A DNA stretch of 64,000 nucleotides, taken from JARRLC01 sp050290865. Lineage in GTDB: Bacteria; Pseudomonadota; Alphaproteobacteria; Rhizobiales; Rhodomicrobiaceae. The stretch is taken from NCBI GenBank assembly GCA_050290865.1, contig JBNKIW010000020.1, positions 1-64,000 on the forward strand. The letters run 5' to 3'. Every line of letters starts with the position of its first letter. The first letter of the stretch is position 1. Positions 18,174-27,774 of the stretch are shown piece by piece. Both the position numbers and the translations under genes were made by a program. The notes under the pieces are model-generated. The model saw only the letters and a program-made list of their open reading frames with translations. It did not search any database and was not told the DNA's origin.

Positions 18174-18959
18174 ATGGCCGTAAAGATCGCCACCTGGAAC
18201 GTCAATTCCATCTCGATACGCGCGTCCGCCGCGGGCGAGTGGCTTGACACAACACAGCCCGACATTGTCTGTCTTCAGGAAATAAAATGCCAGGACGCCG
18301 GGTTCCCTCGTACCCTGTTCGAAGACCGCGGCTACAACGTGGCGGTTCACGGCCAGAAGACCTACAACGGCGTCGCCATTCTCTCGAAATGGCCGATCAG
18401 CGACATTGCCAGCGGCCTGCCCACCCTGCCGGATGACGATCAGGCCCGTTACCTGGAAGCCGTTGTCTCGCTCAAGGGGGAGGCGATCCGCGTCGCATCG
18501 ATCTATCTGCCGAACGGCAACCCGGCGGACGGTCCCAAATACGACTACAAACTCGGCTGGATGGCTGCACTGCGGACGCACGTTGAGAGCCTCCTTCGTT
18601 ACGAGGAACCGCTGATCCTGGCCGGGGATTACAACGTCATTCCCACTCCCGCGGACGTCTACAGCCCCGAGGCCTGGGCGGGCGACGCACTGTTCAGGAT
18701 CGAAACCCGCCAAGCCTTCCGGCGCCTTCTTCATCTTGGATTTCGCGATGCTTTCCGCGCCTGCAACGGCGCGGCCGCGCAATACAGTTTCTGGGATTAT
18801 CAGGCCGGTGCCTGGCAGAAGAACCACGGCCTGCGCATCGACCATCTGCTCCTGTCCCCGGAAGCCGCCGCACGCCTCGGCTCGGCGGGCATCGACAAAT
18901 TTACGCGCGGCCGTGAAAAGCCGTCCGACCATGTGCCGGTGTGGGCGGTGCTGAACTGA
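18174..18959 (+). CDS. xthA: exodeoxyribonuclease III
   Basis: AP endonuclease and 3'-exonuclease of base excision repair, 261 residues. Motifs: ATWNVNSIS (metal-binding Asn), DIVCLQEIKCQD (Glu), the YNGVAILSK segment, LAGDYNVIPTPAD (catalytic Asp-Asn), LRIDHLLLS and PSDHVPVWAVL (Asp-His). The start is ATG 18174 (MAVKIATWNVNS). The 3' end faces a convergent response regulator gene 23 bp away. Confidence 0.97.
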   Translation: MAVKIATWNVNSISIRASAAGEWLDTTQPDIVCLQEIKCQDAGFPRTLFEDRGYNVAVHGQKTYNGVAILSKWPISDIASGLPTLPDDDQARYLEAVVSLKGEAIRVASIYLPNGNPADGPKYDYKLGWMAALRTHVESLLRYEEPLILAGDYNVIPTPADVYSPEAWAGDALFRIETRQAFRRLLHLGFRDAFRACNGAAAQYSFWDYQAGAWQKNHGLRIDHLLLSPEAAARLGSAGIDKFTRGREKPSDHVPVWAVLN

Positions 18960-18982
18960 GGCGGATCGTCCACGCCACGGCC

Positions 18983-20008
18983 TCACGCCGGCGGACTCCA
19001 GTGCTTTTCGCGAAAGAGCTGGGTGCAGGCATCCACGATGTCCTCAGCGAAGATCATGCCGCGTTTGCGCGTGATCTCATCGAGCGCTGCTTCGATCCCG
19101 AGGCCGGGGCGATAGGGGCGATGCGTTGTCATGGCGTCAACCACGTCGGCCACGGCCAGAATCTGAGCTTCACGGAGGATCCCGTCGCCGGTCAACGCCT
19201 GCGGATAGCCCGAACCGTCCAGGCGCTCGTGATGCTGCCTCACAATGTCGGCGATCGGCCAGGGGAAGTCGATTTCCTTCAGAATGTCATACCCGGCCTG
19301 AGGATGCTCCTCGATCAGGGAAAACTCCATCTCGGTCAGGCGGCCCGGCTTGTTCAGGATTTCCACCGGAACCTTGATCTTGCCGACGTCGTGGACGACG
19401 CTCGCAAGCCGCAGCCCCACGATCTGATTGTCCGGAAGCCCCAGTTCCTCGGCAATTTTGACCGCGATATCCGCCACCCGGCGCTGATGGCCGGCCGTGT
19501 AGGGATCGCGCATTTCGACCGTCGCGGCGATTGCGGTCACCGATTCCAGAAGGCTGGCTCGCACCTTCTCCTCTGAGGCGCGCAATTCGCGGGTCCGCTC
19601 CTCCACCATGCTTTCAAGGTGATTGCGCAGCCGGCTCAACTCCAGATGGGTGCGCACGCGGGCGAGCAGTTCCTCGCGCTGATACGGCTTGGTAACATAA
19701 TCCACGGCTCCGAGTTCGAAGCCCGTCACCTTCTCCAGCGTTTCCGACAGCGCACTGACGAAGATGATCGGCACTTCGCGCATCTCCTCCTGCACCTTGA
19801 AGCGCTTGCAAACCTCAAAACCGTTCATGCCCGGCATGTTGATGTCCAGGAGCACCAGCTCCGGCACTTCCACCGCCGCGGCGTGCAGCGCAAGCTCACC
19901 GCTGATCGCGGAGCGCACCTGGTAGCCCTCCGACTTCAAAATGTCCGTCAGCAGCTTCAGAGATGCCGGCGTATCGTCGACCGCGAGAATGTTGCCCTTG
20001 TCCGTCAT
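18983..20008 (-). CDS. response regulator with HD-GYP phosphodiesterase domain
   Basis: 341 residues. N-terminal receiver domain (ILAVDDTPASLKLL, phospho-acceptor Asp about residue 53 in LVLLDINMPGMNG, Lys in YVTKPYQ), a coiled-coil linker (MVEERTRELRASEEK) and an HD-GYP domain: ASVVHDVGKIKVP, HHERLDGSGYP, ADVVDAMTTHRPY. HD-GYP domains hydrolyse cyclic di-GMP. It begins 11 bp after the hybrid kinase gene and is surely cotranscribed with it; a GTG at 20023 overlapping the kinase stop is an alternative start. It probably receives phosphate from that kinase. Confidence 0.93.
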   Translation of the reverse strand: MTDKGNILAVDDTPASLKLLTDILKSEGYQVRSAISGELALHAAAVEVPELVLLDINMPGMNGFEVCKRFKVQEEMREVPIIFVSALSETLEKVTGFELGAVDYVTKPYQREELLARVRTHLELSRLRNHLESMVEERTRELRASEEKVRASLLESVTAIAATVEMRDPYTAGHQRRVADIAVKIAEELGLPDNQIVGLRLASVVHDVGKIKVPVEILNKPGRLTEMEFSLIEEHPQAGYDILKEIDFPWPIADIVRQHHERLDGSGYPQALTGDGILREAQILAVADVVDAMTTHRPYRPGLGIEAALDEITRKRGMIFAEDIVDACTQLFREKHWSPPA

Positions 20009-20019
20009 GAACCGCCCTT

Positions 20020-23000
20020 TCACTGCATTTCCAAAGCCAGCGCATCGAGGATCGCCGGATAATCAAAGTCTTCCGCGTAGTGTGACAGTGTCCTGGCGAG
20101 CTTGGCGTCGATGGCGCCAATCTCGTCGATAATTGCGTGGATGCGTTCCGCGTCGAGGCTTTCGAGCGCGAGCCGGAGCCGCTCACGCGTCTCACGCGGC
20201 AATATGTCGAGCATGGACGCCGTCAGCACCTGCGCGGGCTCCTCGGACGGGGCCTCGGCGCGTTGCTCATAGACGTATTCGAGGTCGAGCTGCCTCGCGA
20301 GGCTGTCGTAAATCTCGTCGAAGCGGTAAGGCTTGCGCACGAAATCGTCGATGCCCGCGGCAAGCATTTCCTGTTGCTGATCCTTGAAAACCGAGGCCGT
20401 CACCGCGACGATCTTCACCTCGCCGCCGCCCGGCAGGGCACGAATGGCTTGCGCGGCCTCCACGCCACCCATGACCGGCATGCGGCGGTCCAGCCAGATG
20501 AGATGCGGATGCCACTCCTGGTAGAGTTTTACGGCCTGTTCACCGTTCGCGACGGTCCTCACCTCCAGGCCGAGATCGGTCATCAGTTTACCGAGCAGCT
20601 TCTGGTCCTCGGGCGTATCCTCGGCAATGAGCACGCGGTATACGGGATGGCCGGGTGCAAGCCCCGCCACCTGCCCTGGAGCGGCTACCTTCCGGCGCAG
20701 GACGGCGCATTCGCTTTCGCTCGCCCTTTCGACCGGCAGATCGACGCGGAAGACGGATCCCTTGCCGGGCGTGCTCTCGACCGAGATCGTGCCGCCCATC
20801 AGCGCCATGAATTGCCGCGAGATGGCGAGCCCGAGCCCGGTGCCTTTCTGCGCGCCTGCCTCCGCGAATTGAACGAAGGATTGAAACAGGCGCTTCTGAT
20901 TTTCCGGGCTGATACCCGGGCCGGTGTCCTCCACCTCGATCAGCAGGTGTTCCCGGGCGTTCTTCTTCATGCCGACGCGGACGGTCACGCCACCCTCCCG
21001 GGTGAATTTCACCGCATTGCCCATCAGGTTGATGAGCACCTGCCGAAGTCGCGCCTCGTCGCCCCGGATGCAATACGGCACGTCCTTGGACTGCTCCAGC
21101 AGCAGGCGCAGCCCCTTTTCCCGCGCGCGCACCCGCATCATGTCGGCAACATCGCAGACCATACCACCCAGATCGAAGGGCGCCGCCTCCACCTGCACGC
21201 GGCCCGCTTCGATCTTCGTCACTTCGAGCACGTCGTTGATGAGTGTCAGAAGGTGGTCGCCGCTGCGCTTGATGATATCGAGCTTCTCGCGCCGCCCGGG
21301 CGTGATCCCCGGCTCCTGGCTCAGCAGGGCGGAGAAGCCGAGAATGGCGTTGAGCGGTGTGCGCAGTTCGTGGCTCATATTGGCGAGGAAAGCGCTCTTG
21401 GCCTTGTTCGCCGCTTCGGCCGCGTCGCGCGCCAGATGCAGTTCGGCGGTGCGTTTCTCCACCGCGTCCTCCAGTTGGTCCTTGTAGTGCCGGAGTTCAT
21501 CCTCGGCACGTTTCCGCTCGGTGATGTCGGTAAACATGGCGAATGAACCTGCAAAACGGTCCTTGTCGTCAAGAACCGGCGTCGCGGAACCGAGCGCCCA
21601 CACGGTGCTTCCATCCTTGTGACGAAAGCGGCGCTCGTACTGGTCCGAGTGGCCCGCGCGCCGCCGCTCCATGTGCCGCAGATGATCGGGTATGTCCTCC
21701 GTAAACATGAAGTCTGTCAACGGCCGCCCGGTCATCTCCTCGGGGATGCAACCCAGCATTTTCGCCATCCCGGCGTTGACAAAAGTGGTAAGGAAATCCG
21801 GCCCGAGAACCCAGATGCCTTCATTGGCCGTGCTCACGATGCGCCGGTATCGCGCTTCGCTTTCGTGCAGATCGCGCCGCGAAAGAGAGGCGGTCAGTGC
21901 GTCGGCGAACCGGCGCCCGATCTCCTGGAAAAGCCGCTTCTCCTCGACGTTCCATTCGCGGGGATAGGTACAGGCGTGTATCCCGAACTGCCACGCCTTG
22001 CCCAACTTGGGATGAAGCGCCATCGCCAGACACGCCTTGATGCTGAAACGTTTCGCAAACTCTCCGTTGAGTTCGTGCGCGGCTCCGGGATCGAACCTTA
22101 TCGGGTCGTCCGTCTCCAGCAGGACGCGAGACATTTCGGCAAACGTGCCGTCGGTGGGGATCACTCCCAAACCCAAGGCGTGCACCCCGGGAAAAGCCGG
22201 CTTGGTGCGCTCCATGGGCACCGTCCAGGCGGGCGCGTCCGGATCGCATGGAAACGCGAGGAACGCACGTTCGGCGTCGAAGATCTCGAGCACGGCGTCC
22301 AGAACATCGCTCATCATCTGGTCGAGATCGCCCGCCCGCTGGATCGCCCGGTTCACCCGGTCCATGCTCTCGAGAAAATGCAGATGCGTGGCGCGCTCCT
22401 GCTCGGCCTGCCTGCGCTGGGTGACATCTTCGACAATGCCGTCGAGGTGGCCGGGCTGTCCGGCCTGGTTGCGGACCAGCTTCAGATAGAGATTGCCGGT
22501 GAATTCGCTGCCGTCCTTGCGGCGGAAGCGGTCAACGTGCTGGGAAAACTCGGCGCCTCCCACAAGGCTGCCAATGACCTCCTCGCGGTCTTCCGGACGG
22601 ATATAGATTTGGTCGCCGATGGAGCGGATATCCTGAATGACCTCCTCCGGCGTGTCATAACCGAGCAGCGCTGCCAGCGCCGGATTGACTTCGAGAAAGC
22701 GGCCCTCGATCGTTGAACGGAACAGCCCGAGCGGGGCGTTCACGAAAATCGTGCGGTAGCGCTCCTCGCTGGCCTCCAGTTCACGTTTCCGCGATGCCAG
22801 GCTTGACAGCAGAAACGCAATACCGAGGGAAAAGACGAGCACGACACCGATGCCGGCCGCAGAGCGCGCACGCGTCGCCGCGAAGCTTCTTTCCTGCGCG
22901 GCCATCGTTGCCGGCTCGTTGAGGCCGACAGCGGTAACCAGCGGCCAGGCAGTCAGCCGGCGCCAGCCAAACACACGCGGAACATGTTCGAGATAGGACG

Positions 23001-23736
23001 TGGTCCGGTAGATCCCGTATTCGCCCGGTTGCGCCTTCAGAAACGGACGGTCCCGGGGAACGCATTTGCCAAGCGCTTCGTCGAGCATAAAGTTGCGGGC
23101 GAGGAAACAGCCGTCCGCACGCAGCAGGGAGATGGAATCGCCGGGGTTGACGTTCAGCATCGCCAACCTGTGCGCCAGATAATTCGGGCGCAGCGACAGG
23201 GCGATGACGCCAGCGAAACGGCCCTCACGGTATATCGGCCGCGTCATCACGATCACCCAGGCGTGGCTCAGCCGCCCCTGGAGAGGCTTGCTGATGTACA
23301 GGCGATCTTCCTTGCCCTCCGCGTGAACGCGAAAATGCCGGCGATCGCCGAAGTAGATCCGTTCCGCCGGGCCGCCCGACGAATACGTCAAATACCCTTG
23401 CGCATCGAAAACCAGGATGAGATTGAGGGCATCGGCCGGATAGGTGTCGATGACGCTGCGAACCGTATGGTCGAATATCCGCGGGCTGTCGACATACACC
23501 TGCCGCAACTGCCGCGCGGCGAGATCGAAGCCGCGGACAAGGGCATCGGCCTGCTCGCCGACGGCGGCCGCGAGCTGGAGTGCCCGGTGATCGTTCCGGG
23601 TTCGCGTTTCCGCGACGAGCTGCTCGTGGCCCAGCTCCTGGAAATGCCAATAGGCCACGCAGGAAAACAGGCTGATCAGGACGACAGCCAGGGCGATCAG
23701 ATCCGCCAGTCCGCGATTTCTGAGCCAACGCCGCAC
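20020..23736 (-). CDS. large hybrid sensor histidine kinase (dCache-PAS-GAF-PAS-HisKA-HATPase-REC)
   Basis: Inner-membrane sensor kinase of about 1238 residues. Order: membrane segment (LADLIALAVVLISLFSCVA, residues 9-30), a periplasmic double-Cache type sensor (to about 290), second membrane segment, PAS (from about 325), GAF (about 450-620), PAS (from about 630), HisKA with the phospho-acceptor His at about 788 in SHELRTPLNAILGF, HATPase with VEDTGPGIS and GTGLGLAIS, then a receiver with Asp about 1082 in LIWLDRRMPVMGG and a short helical tail. GTG 23736 is chosen because AGGGAGGGG lies just upstream; the frame stays open to 23907. The downstream HD-GYP regulator is its likely partner. Confidence 0.92.
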   Translation of the reverse strand: MRRWLRNRGLADLIALAVVLISLFSCVAYWHFQELGHEQLVAETRTRNDHRALQLAAAVGEQADALVRGFDLAARQLRQVYVDSPRIFDHTVRSVIDTYPADALNLILVFDAQGYLTYSSGGPAERIYFGDRRHFRVHAEGKEDRLYISKPLQGRLSHAWVIVMTRPIYREGRFAGVIALSLRPNYLAHRLAMLNVNPGDSISLLRADGCFLARNFMLDEALGKCVPRDRPFLKAQPGEYGIYRTTSYLEHVPRVFGWRRLTAWPLVTAVGLNEPATMAAQERSFAATRARSAAGIGVVLVFSLGIAFLLSSLASRKRELEASEERYRTIFVNAPLGLFRSTIEGRFLEVNPALAALLGYDTPEEVIQDIRSIGDQIYIRPEDREEVIGSLVGGAEFSQHVDRFRRKDGSEFTGNLYLKLVRNQAGQPGHLDGIVEDVTQRRQAEQERATHLHFLESMDRVNRAIQRAGDLDQMMSDVLDAVLEIFDAERAFLAFPCDPDAPAWTVPMERTKPAFPGVHALGLGVIPTDGTFAEMSRVLLETDDPIRFDPGAAHELNGEFAKRFSIKACLAMALHPKLGKAWQFGIHACTYPREWNVEEKRLFQEIGRRFADALTASLSRRDLHESEARYRRIVSTANEGIWVLGPDFLTTFVNAGMAKMLGCIPEEMTGRPLTDFMFTEDIPDHLRHMERRRAGHSDQYERRFRHKDGSTVWALGSATPVLDDKDRFAGSFAMFTDITERKRAEDELRHYKDQLEDAVEKRTAELHLARDAAEAANKAKSAFLANMSHELRTPLNAILGFSALLSQEPGITPGRREKLDIIKRSGDHLLTLINDVLEVTKIEAGRVQVEAAPFDLGGMVCDVADMMRVRAREKGLRLLLEQSKDVPYCIRGDEARLRQVLINLMGNAVKFTREGGVTVRVGMKKNAREHLLIEVEDTGPGISPENQKRLFQSFVQFAEAGAQKGTGLGLAISRQFMALMGGTISVESTPGKGSVFRVDLPVERASESECAVLRRKVAAPGQVAGLAPGHPVYRVLIAEDTPEDQKLLGKLMTDLGLEVRTVANGEQAVKLYQEWHPHLIWLDRRMPVMGGVEAAQAIRALPGGGEVKIVAVTASVFKDQQQEMLAAGIDDFVRKPYRFDEIYDSLARQLDLEYVYEQRAEAPSEEPAQVLTASMLDILPRETRERLRLALESLDAERIHAIIDEIGAIDAKLARTLSHYAEDFDYPAILDALALEMQ

Positions 23737-23992
23737 ACTACCCCTCCCTGGGGCTGCAGGAGCAGACCGTTGCCGGAGCGAATCGGCACATTGTGTCAAG
23801 GTCGGGCATAGGGAAAATCCACCTGGACGGCGATTATCGTTGCCAGCGCTAAAGAAATGCCAAATGGCCACAGCCAGCGGCGCAGGCGGCATGCCTTTCG
23901 CCACCATCCTCCGCCCGATTTCCTCGCGAATTATTAGAACTTTAATGGCCGCGAACTACCTTTGCGTGAGACCTTTGAAGGAGTGCACGCAT

Positions 23993-24136
23993 ATGCCGCT
24001 GCAGGCCGGACATGCCCTCTCCACCTTGAATGAGGGAGGACGGTTCGCCCCCGATGGGGAGCGCGCGGCGTATGACGAGGCCGTTATCGGCACCGCCAGC
24101 AACAGATACGCCGGCGAAAGGGTTGACACCGCATGA
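23993..24136 (+). CDS. possible small leader ORF coupled to the HD-GYP regulator
   Basis: A 47-codon frame with a good Shine-Dalgarno (AAGGAG, 9 bases before ATG 23993) whose TGA overlaps the ATG of the next gene (ATGA at 24133-24136). The peptide (MPLQAGHALSTLNEGGRFAP...) has no recognised domain and no signal peptide. It could be a short coupling or leader peptide, or only a chance frame; the ribosome-binding site and the exact overlap are the evidence. Confidence 0.4.
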   Translation: MPLQAGHALSTLNEGGRFAPDGERAAYDEAVIGTASNRYAGERVDTA

Positions 24137-25197
24137 CCGAGGAATTTGGCGACGTCCTGCTGGAGCCGTCGGACGCCCTGAAATCCGTTACGATCCTCCT
24201 CGTCGAGGACGACGAGGATGTCCGGGAGCTGCTCAGCCGTTTTCTCAAAAAGCGGGTGGGCGCGCTGCATCTGGCCGCGAACGGGCGCGAGGGGATGGAG
24301 ATGTTCACTGCCATCCACCCCGACATCGTCATCACCGACATCCGGATGCCGCTGATGAACGGCCTGGAGATGTCCGAGGCGATCAAGCATCTGTCTCCGG
24401 AAACGCCGATCATCATAACCACGGCTTTCAGCGAGCGCGACTGTCTCATGCAGGCGATCAAGATCGGCGTGGACTGTTTCGTTACCAAGCCGGTGAATAC
24501 CGAGGCGCTGGTGCAGGCCATCGAACGCTGTGCCGCCACGGCCGTGCAGCACCGCGAGCGCGAGCAATCGAGCAAGAGCCTGCTCGACGCCCTGACCAAG
24601 ACGATCGCCGTGCTTTCGCGGGCGGTGGAAATGCGCGACCCGTTCACGGACGGCCACCAGAAGCGCGTTTCCGAACTCGCGGTCGCGATCGCCACCGAAA
24701 TGGGCCTGCCCGCAAGCCGGATCCTGGGTATCAAATTCGGCGCGCTCATTCACGACGTCGGCAAGATGGCGATCCCGGCGGAAATGCTGATCACGTCGCG
24801 CAAGCTCTCCGACGCGGAAATGGCTATCGTGCGCACGCATCCCTCGGTCGGCAGCCGCATCGTCCGCGAGGCCGAATTCCCATGGCCCGTCGCCGACATG
24901 ATCCTGCAGCACCACGAGCGCCTCGACGGTTCGGGCTACCCGGCTCATTTGAAGGACGGCGAGATCCTGCTGGAGGCGAAGATCATCGGCGTTGCCGACG
25001 TGGTCGAGGCGATGGCCTCGCACCGGCCCTACCGCCCCGCTCATGGGATCGCGGCCGCGATCCAGGAGATCCAGGAAAAGCGCGGGATCCTCTACGCCCC
25101 CGAGGTCGTGGACGCCTGCGTGCGCGTGCTCGAACGGTCGGGCGAGAAAATCTGGGAACCGCTACAGCAAAAAGCCCCCCTGGCGATGACGGCATAA
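24133..25197 (+). CDS. response regulator with HD-GYP phosphodiesterase domain
   Basis: 354 residues: receiver domain (TILLVEDDEDVRELL, phospho-acceptor Asp about residue 69 in DIVITDIRMPLMNG, Lys in CFVTKPVN) followed by an HD-GYP domain (ALIHDVGKMAIP, HHERLDGSGYP, VVEAMASHRPYRP). It resembles the regulator at 18983-20008 in layout and is transcribed divergently from the hybrid kinase, about 400 bp from that kinase's start. Three parts, one kinase and two c-di-GMP phosphodiesterases, therefore form one signalling locus. Confidence 0.93.
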   Translation: MTEEFGDVLLEPSDALKSVTILLVEDDEDVRELLSRFLKKRVGALHLAANGREGMEMFTAIHPDIVITDIRMPLMNGLEMSEAIKHLSPETPIIITTAFSERDCLMQAIKIGVDCFVTKPVNTEALVQAIERCAATAVQHREREQSSKSLLDALTKTIAVLSRAVEMRDPFTDGHQKRVSELAVAIATEMGLPASRILGIKFGALIHDVGKMAIPAEMLITSRKLSDAEMAIVRTHPSVGSRIVREAEFPWPVADMILQHHERLDGSGYPAHLKDGEILLEAKIIGVADVVEAMASHRPYRPAHGIAAAIQEIQEKRGILYAPEVVDACVRVLERSGEKIWEPLQQKAPLAMTA

Positions 25198-25268
25198 GGC
25201 GGGATATCGCCGGTCCTGTTCCCGCGCAGCCTGAGCGCGCCTCGAAACGGCACGCTGGCGCACCTCCC

Positions 25269-25670
25269 TCAGGGCTGCGGCCGGAAGGTGATACGCTGCT
25301 GCGTCCAGCCTGTCGCAAGGTCTATGATGACGACCTGGTCACCTGCGGGCTCGCGCAGATGCACGATGAGGCGGCCCTGATCGGCAAGCACACTGAGGAT
25401 CTCGGCCCCGGGCTGCATCGGCACATTGAGATGGGGCAGGGGCGCGCCGAGCCGTTGCTGGAGAAGCGGACCGGTGTCCGGCGGTTTTGGCTTCTTGGCC
25501 GACTGATAATAAATGCCGGCGAGAAGCGCGATGAAGCCGACAACCAGCAGCACGCTCATCACCCCGATCGCGATCTTGAGCATGTGGACCTGCTTCGGCG
25601 TCATCGTGGAGCCGTGCGCGGGCTTGTCTCCGCCGCCGTTGTCTTCCTCGTCCGTTTCGGATTCGTTCAT
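25269..25670 (-). CDS. small membrane-anchored protein, DUF6476-like
   Basis: 133 residues: acidic N-terminus (MNESETDEEDNGGG), one membrane segment (IAIGVMSVLLVVGFIALLAGI) and a periplasmic beta-rich part (LLQQRLGAPLP, LADQGRLIVHLREPAGDQVV). The family is conserved in Hyphomicrobiales beside the pseudouridine synthase gene, as here, where it is divergent from rluD with 32 bp between start codons. The function is unknown. Confidence 0.72.
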   Translation of the reverse strand: MNESETDEEDNGGGDKPAHGSTMTPKQVHMLKIAIGVMSVLLVVGFIALLAGIYYQSAKKPKPPDTGPLLQQRLGAPLPHLNVPMQPGAEILSVLADQGRLIVHLREPAGDQVVIIDLATGWTQQRITFRPQP

Positions 25671-25702
25671 GATGGATGCCCTATACGGGTTGGATGCAAG
25701 CC

Positions 25703-26701
25703 ATGTCGGATCATTCACTCACCGCAAGCGCGGATGACAAGGGCCAGCGGCTCGACCGGTTCATCGCCGGCCGTCTGCCGCAGTTGAGCCGTGCGCGTGC
25801 ATGCGATCTGATCAAACAGGGCCGGGTCAGCGGGGCGCACAGCACCATAGTCGAGCCAGATTACAGGGTCAAACCTGCAGAAGTCTTCAACATCCACGTG
25901 CCGGAGCCGGCGCCCGCCGAGCCTGCACCCGAGAATATCCGGCTGGATGTGCTCTACGAGGACGAGGCGCTCATCGTCATCGACAAGCCCGCCGGACTGG
26001 TGGTGCACCCCGCCGCGGGGCATTGGACCGGGACACTGGTCAACGCGCTCATCGCCCATTGCGGCGACAGCCTGTCGGGGATCGGCGGCGTGAGGCGGCC
26101 GGGCATCGTGCACCGGCTGGACAAGGACACGACGGGCGTCATGGTGGCGGCGAAGACGGATGCAGCGCATCGCGCCCTTGCGGCGCAATTCGCCGACCAT
26201 GGCCGCGAAGGGGATTTTCTGCGGCGCTATCTGGCACTGGTGTGGGGCGTCCCTTCACCGCGCAAGGGCGTCATCGAGGCGAACATCGGCCGCCACCCCA
26301 CGAATCGTCTCAAGATGGCGGTGTCGCGGAATGGCGGCAGGATTGCCATAACTGACTATAATGTAAACAAAACGCTCGGACAGGTGACCAAGAGCCGTGC
26401 AACGCCGCTGGTTAGTCTGGTGGAATGCACGCTGAAGACCGGCAGGACGCACCAGATCCGCGTGCATATGGCGCATATCGGCAACCCGATTCTTGGCGAC
26501 GCACTTTATGCGGGCGGTTTCCGTTCAAAAACTCGTGCATTGCCTGAGAGCGCCCGATCTGCAATAGTGCCAATGACACGACAAGCGCTTCACGCGGCCG
26601 TGCTTGGCTTCGTTCATCCCAAAAGCGGCAAGTATTTGCAGTTTCACTCCGAGCTGCCCGCTGATATGCGCGAGATTATGGATGCCCTGGACAAGTGCTG
26701 A
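25703..26701 (+). CDS. rluD: 23S rRNA pseudouridine synthase, RluA family (RluD-like)
   Basis: 332 residues: an N-terminal S4 RNA-binding domain (QRLDRFIAGRLPQLSRARAC) and the RluA catalytic domain with PGIVHRLDKDTTGVMVAAKT containing the catalytic Asp, VHPAAGHWTGTLVNAL, and TGRTHQIRVHMAHIGNPILG. It converts specific uridines of 23S rRNA helix 69 to pseudouridine if the RluD assignment holds. Start ATG 25703. rpoH follows 122 bp downstream on the same strand, a common arrangement in alphaproteobacteria. Confidence 0.93.
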   Translation: MSDHSLTASADDKGQRLDRFIAGRLPQLSRARACDLIKQGRVSGAHSTIVEPDYRVKPAEVFNIHVPEPAPAEPAPENIRLDVLYEDEALIVIDKPAGLVVHPAAGHWTGTLVNALIAHCGDSLSGIGGVRRPGIVHRLDKDTTGVMVAAKTDAAHRALAAQFADHGREGDFLRRYLALVWGVPSPRKGVIEANIGRHPTNRLKMAVSRNGGRIAITDYNVNKTLGQVTKSRATPLVSLVECTLKTGRTHQIRVHMAHIGNPILGDALYAGGFRSKTRALPESARSAIVPMTRQALHAAVLGFVHPKSGKYLQFHSELPADMREIMDALDKC

Positions 26702-26823
26702 ACGCGACGGGGCTCGCTCCCGCCGTCGCGGGGTGGAACAAGCGCCGCGGCCCTGTTAAGCGAGGGCGGGGCGTGCGGAATATGACAACAGTGGCGTGCT
26801 ATTAATTTAAGGAACGGTATGTC

Positions 26824-27702
26824 ATGGCTTCACTTCCCTCAGTTGCAGCAAGCGGCGGCCTGACACGCTATCTGGAGGAAATCCGGCGGTTCCCGATGCT
26901 GGAACCGAAGGAAGAATACATGCTCGCCAAGCGCTGGCAGGAGCATGAGGACACCGACGCCGCCCAGAGACTGGTGACGTCGCATCTGCGGCTCGTGGCG
27001 CGCATCGCCATGGGTTACCGCGGCTACGGCCTGCCCATCGGCGAGGTGATCTCGGAGGGCAATGTCGGCTTGATGCAGGCGGTGAAGCGCTTCGATCCCG
27101 AAAAGGGCTTCCGGTTGGCGACCTATGCCATGTGGTGGATCCGGGCCGCGATCCAGGAATACATTCTGCGGTCGTGGAGTCTGGTGAAAATGGGCACCAC
27201 CGCCGCGCAGAAGAAGCTGTTTTTCAACCTGCGCAAGCTCAAGGGCCAGCTCCAGGCGTTCGAGGATGGCGATCTGCGCCCCGATCAGGTGGAGAAAATC
27301 GCGACCAAGCTCGGCGTGCCCGAGGAAGACGTCATTTCCATGAACCGGCGTCTCGGGGGCGACACTTCGCTGAACGCCCCGCTGCGCGCCGACTCCGACG
27401 GCGGGGAGTGGCAGGACTGGCTGGTGGACAATACCGTCGACCAGGAAACGGAACTGGTCGATCGCGAGGAAATGGACAGCCGCCGCGGCTACCTGATGAC
27501 CGCCATGGGCTCGCTCACACCACGGGAGCGGCGCATCTTCGAGGCCCGCCGCCTTTCGGAAGATCCGCTGACGCTGGAGGAGCTTTCGGGCGAGTTCGGG
27601 GTCAGCCGCGAGCGCATCCGCCAGATCGAGGTCCGCGCGTTCGAGAAGGTGCAGAAGGCGGTGAAGAAGGCCGCCGAAGCCGCGGAAAACCGGGCGCACT
27701 AA
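26824..27702 (+). CDS. rpoH: RNA polymerase heat-shock sigma factor RpoH
   Basis: Sigma-32 type factor, 292 residues. Region 2 is RLVTSHLRLVARIAMGYRGY and FDPEKGFRLATYAMWWIRA; the RpoH box QKKLFFNLRKLKGQL separates it from housekeeping sigma factors; region 4 is GVSRERIRQIEVRAFEKVQ. It directs heat-shock transcription. The 5' region (26702-26823) is AT-richer near the start (CTATTAATTTAAGG). It complements the HrcA/CIRCE control seen on groESL. Confidence 0.97.
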   Translation: MASLPSVAASGGLTRYLEEIRRFPMLEPKEEYMLAKRWQEHEDTDAAQRLVTSHLRLVARIAMGYRGYGLPIGEVISEGNVGLMQAVKRFDPEKGFRLATYAMWWIRAAIQEYILRSWSLVKMGTTAAQKKLFFNLRKLKGQLQAFEDGDLRPDQVEKIATKLGVPEEDVISMNRRLGGDTSLNAPLRADSDGGEWQDWLVDNTVDQETELVDREEMDSRRGYLMTAMGSLTPRERRIFEARRLSEDPLTLEELSGEFGVSRERIRQIEVRAFEKVQKAVKKAAEAAENRAH

Positions 27703-27774
27703 GCGGAGCCCGCGAGAAGAAGCACAGCCCGCCAAAAGACGGGCGGGATGGCGGCGGCGCTTTGCCGCCCCGTC

